In this document: positions 31,993-34,693 of the stretch, in pieces
How positions within the stretch are numbered: the first letter of the stretch is position 1
Layout of the letters: each line of letters starts with the position of its first letter
NCBI GenBank assembly: GCA_016292255.1
Contig: JAEEZZ010000162.1
Location: 1 to 34,693, forward strand
DNA length: 34,693 nt
Direction: 5' to 3'
Origin: Oscillospiraceae bacterium
GTDB taxonomy: Bacteria > Bacillota > Clostridia > Oscillospirales > Oscillospiraceae
Made by a program: the position numbers and the translations under genes
Notes under the pieces: generated by a model
What the model saw: only the letters and a program-made list of their open reading frames with translations
What the model was told of the DNA's origin: nothing
Database searches by the model: none

Positions 31993-34693
31993 ATGAACAA
32001 ATCCTTCAGACGCCTGCTTGCTCTGCTGATTGCGGTCGTGATGGTCGTCGGTCTGCTTCCTGCGGCGGTCTTTGCCGAGACCCCCAAGGAAACGGGTGCG
32101 GCCCAGCCGATCCATGTTTTCACGGAAGCAGACAACGCGATCCTTGACAACGACGTGTTTGCCAAGATCAACACGGTGAAAGCTGAGGCAGCCGCGGCCT
32201 GCGGCGGCATCGGCCACATGACCGAGGCAGACTACGTCGCCGCGGTTCCCCAGGTCATCGAGGCCATCGAGTCCTCCGAGACCTATGTTCCCGGCACCCT
32301 GCTGCAGAACGGCAATTTCCTGGTGTGGGAAACCACCGTCGGAATGCCCTGCTGCTACGACCCCCGCATGGAGGCCGAGCTCCACAACACCGATAACGAA
32401 CCCACCCCTGCGGACATCGCCAAGGCCGAGGCCCAGGCCCAGGCCATTCTGGAGTCTGTTCAGCCGGTTCGCGGCGGAGGCCCCACCGCTACCGACATCG
32501 GCCTGATCCAGCCCTACTGGGAGAGCAGCTCCAACTACGCCGACAGCTCCTTCAACAACTACTCTCCCCAGTACAAGGCCATGTGGCAGTCTCTGTATGA
32601 GACCACCGGCGGCACCGGTATGCGCTACGCCATGGAGAACGCCACGGTGGACAACATCGCCCTGACCATGTCCCAGTGCGCTATGGTCATGTTCGACTCC
32701 CACGGCACCACCGACTACGCCAGCGGCAACGACTATACCTCCCGGGCCAACAGCTCCTACCTCTGCCTGACGACCAACACGGGCGTCACTTCCGAAGACA
32801 CTGTGGCGCAGCAGGGCGAGTTTGGCACCTACTACAACTGCCTGAAGGGCTCCGGCTACGCCTACGTCAATGGCACCTGCATCGCCAACCATATGCCCAA
32901 CAACGCCCCCAACAGCTACCTCTACATGGGCATCTGCCTGGGCATGGCCACCGACAAGATGGAGGCCGGCCTCCGGGACAAGGGCGTTGAGGTGGTCTAC
33001 GGCTACTCCCAGTCCGTCACCTTCGCCGGCGACATGGACTACATGAACAACCTCAACACCGCCATCAAGAACGGCGACGACATGGCGACCGCGGTTGCCA
33101 ACATGAAGGCTGCCGTCGGCTGCCCCGACCCCTACACCAGCAGCTATCCCGCATGGCCCATCGTCGCCTCCTCCGAGGATCCCTATCCCGGCCACGGCAA
33201 CGTGGATAAGGCCCAGACCGTCTACTCCACCTGGTCTCTCTTCGGCACCAACTATGAGGTGACCGCCACCTCCAACAATGAGGAATGGGGCACCGTGGAG
33301 GTCATCGGCTCCCGGATCGTCGCGCACCCCGCCGAGGGCTACTACACCGCGGGCTACGAGCTGCTCAGCGGCACCGCCAATGTGATTCAGAACGGCAACA
33401 GCTTCATGGTGCAGGCCGAGACGGACTGCTCCGTGCAAATCAACTTTGCCGCCAAGACCCCTGCCGTTGTCAGCTACTTCTCCAACGGTATTCTCATCAA
33501 CAGCGAAAACAGCTACCTGGGCGACGACGTCGTCCTCCCCACCACTGCGCCGGAGATCAATGGCTATCGTTTCCGCGGCTGGGTGGATGCTCCCGTCTAT
33601 GAGACCACCGAGAAGCCCAGCTACTTCAAGGGCGGCACCAGCTACACCGTGACCGCAGCTTCGGTCAACATCTACGCCCTCTATTCCTGCGTCTACGGCG
33701 GAGGCGGCATCTGCTACAAGCTGGTGGACGAGGATCAGACCGACTGGGAAGGCAATTATGTCATTTCCGGCAACAAAAACAACGTCGTCCAGGTGTTGAA
33801 GGGCCTGAGCGCAGGCAGCAGCTATGAGAGCAACGCGGCCGAAAGCGTCGTGCCCTACACCAACGCCGGCATGGAGCTGGATGAGGACGTGCTCCGCGAG
33901 GTCACCGAAGACTACATCTGGCACGTCGAGGCTGCCAACTCCGGCTACAGCATCCAGAACCTGGGCAACGAAACCTACATGGGCACCAGCGGCTATATGC
34001 TCAACAGCAATGGCAGCCTCAACGGGGATAAGACCAGCTGGAGCTTCACCTACGTTTCCGGCAAGGGCACCAGGGCTGGCTGCGCCGACGGCGGCAACTA
34101 TCCCTACCTGACCTTCTACAACAACGAGAAGTTTGCCCTCTGGAAAGAGAACGACTTCAATCAGTATCCCGTCCAGTTCTGGAAAGAGACCGAGGACGGC
34201 GTGACCTACTACTACACCGAGATCGCCCCCCACGAGCATACGCTGGAGCACGTCGAGGCGTCGGATCCCAGCTGCACGGAAAACGGCAACATCGAGCATT
34301 GGTACTGCACGATCTGCCACCGCTGCTTCTCCGACGCCGAAGGGCAGAATGAGATCCCCGCAGCCTCTGTGGTTCTGAATGCTCTGGGCCACGACTTCGG
34401 CGAATGGACGGAGACCACCGCTCCTACCTGCACCGAGGACGGTGTGGAGACCCGCACCTGCTCCCGCTGCCCCGAGAGTGAGAACCGCCCGATCAACGCC
34501 CTGGGTCACAACTTCGGCGAATGGACGGAGACCACCGCTCCTACCTCCACCGAGAACGGTGTGGAGCCCCGCACCTGCTTCCGCTGCCCCGAGAGTGAGA
34601 ACCGCCCGATCAACGCCCTGGGGCACAACTTCGGCGATTGGACGGAGACCACCGCGCCCACCTGCACCGAGGACGGTGTGGAGACCCGCACCT
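31993..34693 (+). CDS. Secreted peptidase-like protein with InlB-like and Cys repeats (3' truncated)
   Basis: Open to the window end: 900 codons and counting. AAAAGGAGAC precedes the ATG. Signal peptide at 1-28 with cleavage after VFA. Residues about 200-400 have two hydrophobic strands, each followed by a candidate catalytic residue: VMFDSHGTT (His237) and YLYMGICLGM (Cys315). This spacing recalls clan CD cysteine peptidases (gingipain, clostripain, caspase relatives), but it is my inference. Residues near 485-570 resemble an InlB/Listeria-Bacteroides repeat (INGYRFRGWVD, VNIYALYSC). A Trp/Tyr-rich beta domain follows, then from about 743 Cys/His-rich units, the last ones exact 39-residue tandem repeats (LGHDFGEWTETTAPTCTEDG). 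Probably surface-attached; the anchor would lie beyond the window. Confidence 0.88.
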   Translation, partial: MNKSFRRLLALLIAVVMVVGLLPAAVFAETPKETGAAQPIHVFTEADNAILDNDVFAKINTVKAEAAAACGGIGHMTEADYVAAVPQVIEAIESSETYVPGTLLQNGNFLVWETTVGMPCCYDPRMEAELHNTDNEPTPADIAKAEAQAQAILESVQPVRGGGPTATDIGLIQPYWESSSNYADSSFNNYSPQYKAMWQSLYETTGGTGMRYAMENATVDNIALTMSQCAMVMFDSHGTTDYASGNDYTSRANSSYLCLTTNTGVTSEDTVAQQGEFGTYYNCLKGSGYAYVNGTCIANHMPNNAPNSYLYMGICLGMATDKMEAGLRDKGVEVVYGYSQSVTFAGDMDYMNNLNTAIKNGDDMATAVANMKAAVGCPDPYTSSYPAWPIVASSEDPYPGHGNVDKAQTVYSTWSLFGTNYEVTATSNNEEWGTVEVIGSRIVAHPAEGYYTAGYELLSGTANVIQNGNSFMVQAETDCSVQINFAAKTPAVVSYFSNGILINSENSYLGDDVVLPTTAPEINGYRFRGWVDAPVYETTEKPSYFKGGTSYTVTAASVNIYALYSCVYGGGGICYKLVDEDQTDWEGNYVISGNKNNVVQVLKGLSAGSSYESNAAESVVPYTNAGMELDEDVLREVTEDYIWHVEAANSGYSIQNLGNETYMGTSGYMLNSNGSLNGDKTSWSFTYVSGKGTRAGCADGGNYPYLTFYNNEKFALWKENDFNQYPVQFWKETEDGVTYYYTEIAPHEHTLEHVEASDPSCTENGNIEHWYCTICHRCFSDAEGQNEIPAASVVLNALGHDFGEWTETTAPTCTEDGVETRTCSRCPESENRPINALGHNFGEWTETTAPTSTENGVEPRTCFRCPESENRPINALGHNFGDWTETTAPTCTEDGVETRT
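34384..34693 (+). repeat. 117-bp tandem repeat coding for 39-residue Cys units
   Basis: Unit starts at 34384, 34501 and 34618, exactly 117 bp apart, running off the window. Copies one and three keep all three Cys; copy two has Cys to Ser at TAPTS, and Thr to Pro and Ser to Phe changes. High nucleotide identity suggests recent expansion. Confidence 0.95.

Noticed and set aside
31744-34626. 960-codon open frame on the minus strand
   Set aside because: It is antisense to the plus-strand secreted protein, which has a promoter, ribosome site and signal peptide. The antisense product is low-complexity Val/Gly/His/Ala-rich and shows no motif.

Overview
The window looks like a chromosome segment from a GC-rich gut-type member of the Clostridia, probably Oscillospiraceae-like. 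The reasons are the high GC content, strong GGAGG ribosome sites, a biotin-dependent sodium-pump decarboxylase operon, a T-box in front of thrS, PadR-controlled FtsX-type ABC genes, and secreted proteins with InlB-like and Cys-rich repeats. The taxonomic call is inference; no rRNA or other phylogenetic marker was aligned. I see no tRNA, rRNA, CRISPR array, phage gene or transposase.

Layout. 1-2800: 3' part of a four-gene membrane decarboxylase operon (carboxyltransferase, gamma, biotin carrier, beta pump). 2888-3382: a divergent pair of tiny genes around a 46-bp palindrome (56-aa orphan protein and XRE-type regulator). 3411-4361: ROK sugar kinase on the minus strand. 4578-9636: trmB, an OmpR-type two-component system and a secreted polysaccharide deacetylase, tightly packed. 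9700-11436 (minus): PadR regulator, a one-TM HAAS-like protein and an exported protein of unknown function. 11586-20621 (plus, divergent from padR): ATPase A1, permease P1, a repeat block and strong terminator, permease P2, and ATPase A2 fused through a membrane segment to an apparently exported TPR-like plus DUF6273-like domain. 20715-24021 (minus): thrS with a T-box leader that carries an 88-bp palindromic repeat, preceded by a YwaF-like membrane protein gene. 24564-24975: a small lipoprotein gene broken at a C7 tract. 25111-26127: pta. 26451-31765: divergent EAL and HD-GYP cyclic-di-GMP phosphodiesterase genes. 31993-end: a large secreted protein with a His/Cys peptidase-like core and 39-residue Cys repeats, cut by the window end.

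How the parts relate. The decarboxylase operon and pta fit fermentative energy metabolism (Na+ export, acetyl phosphate/ATP). The PadR/HAAS/exported-protein set and the ABC set diverge from one control region, as in envelope-stress modules. The most unusual item is the A2 fusion, which appears to tie a cytoplasmic ATPase to an exported sensor-like domain. The two phosphodiesterases and the secreted repeat protein share an identical 9-bp -10 region, hinting at joint control of surface or attachment functions. Several small stem-loop repeats with a GTAG edge and varying but self-complementary arms lie in intergenic and leader regions.

All assignments rest on reading motifs by eye. No database search, alignment or structure prediction was run. 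Many long frames antisense to real genes are artefacts of GC-rich codon use.
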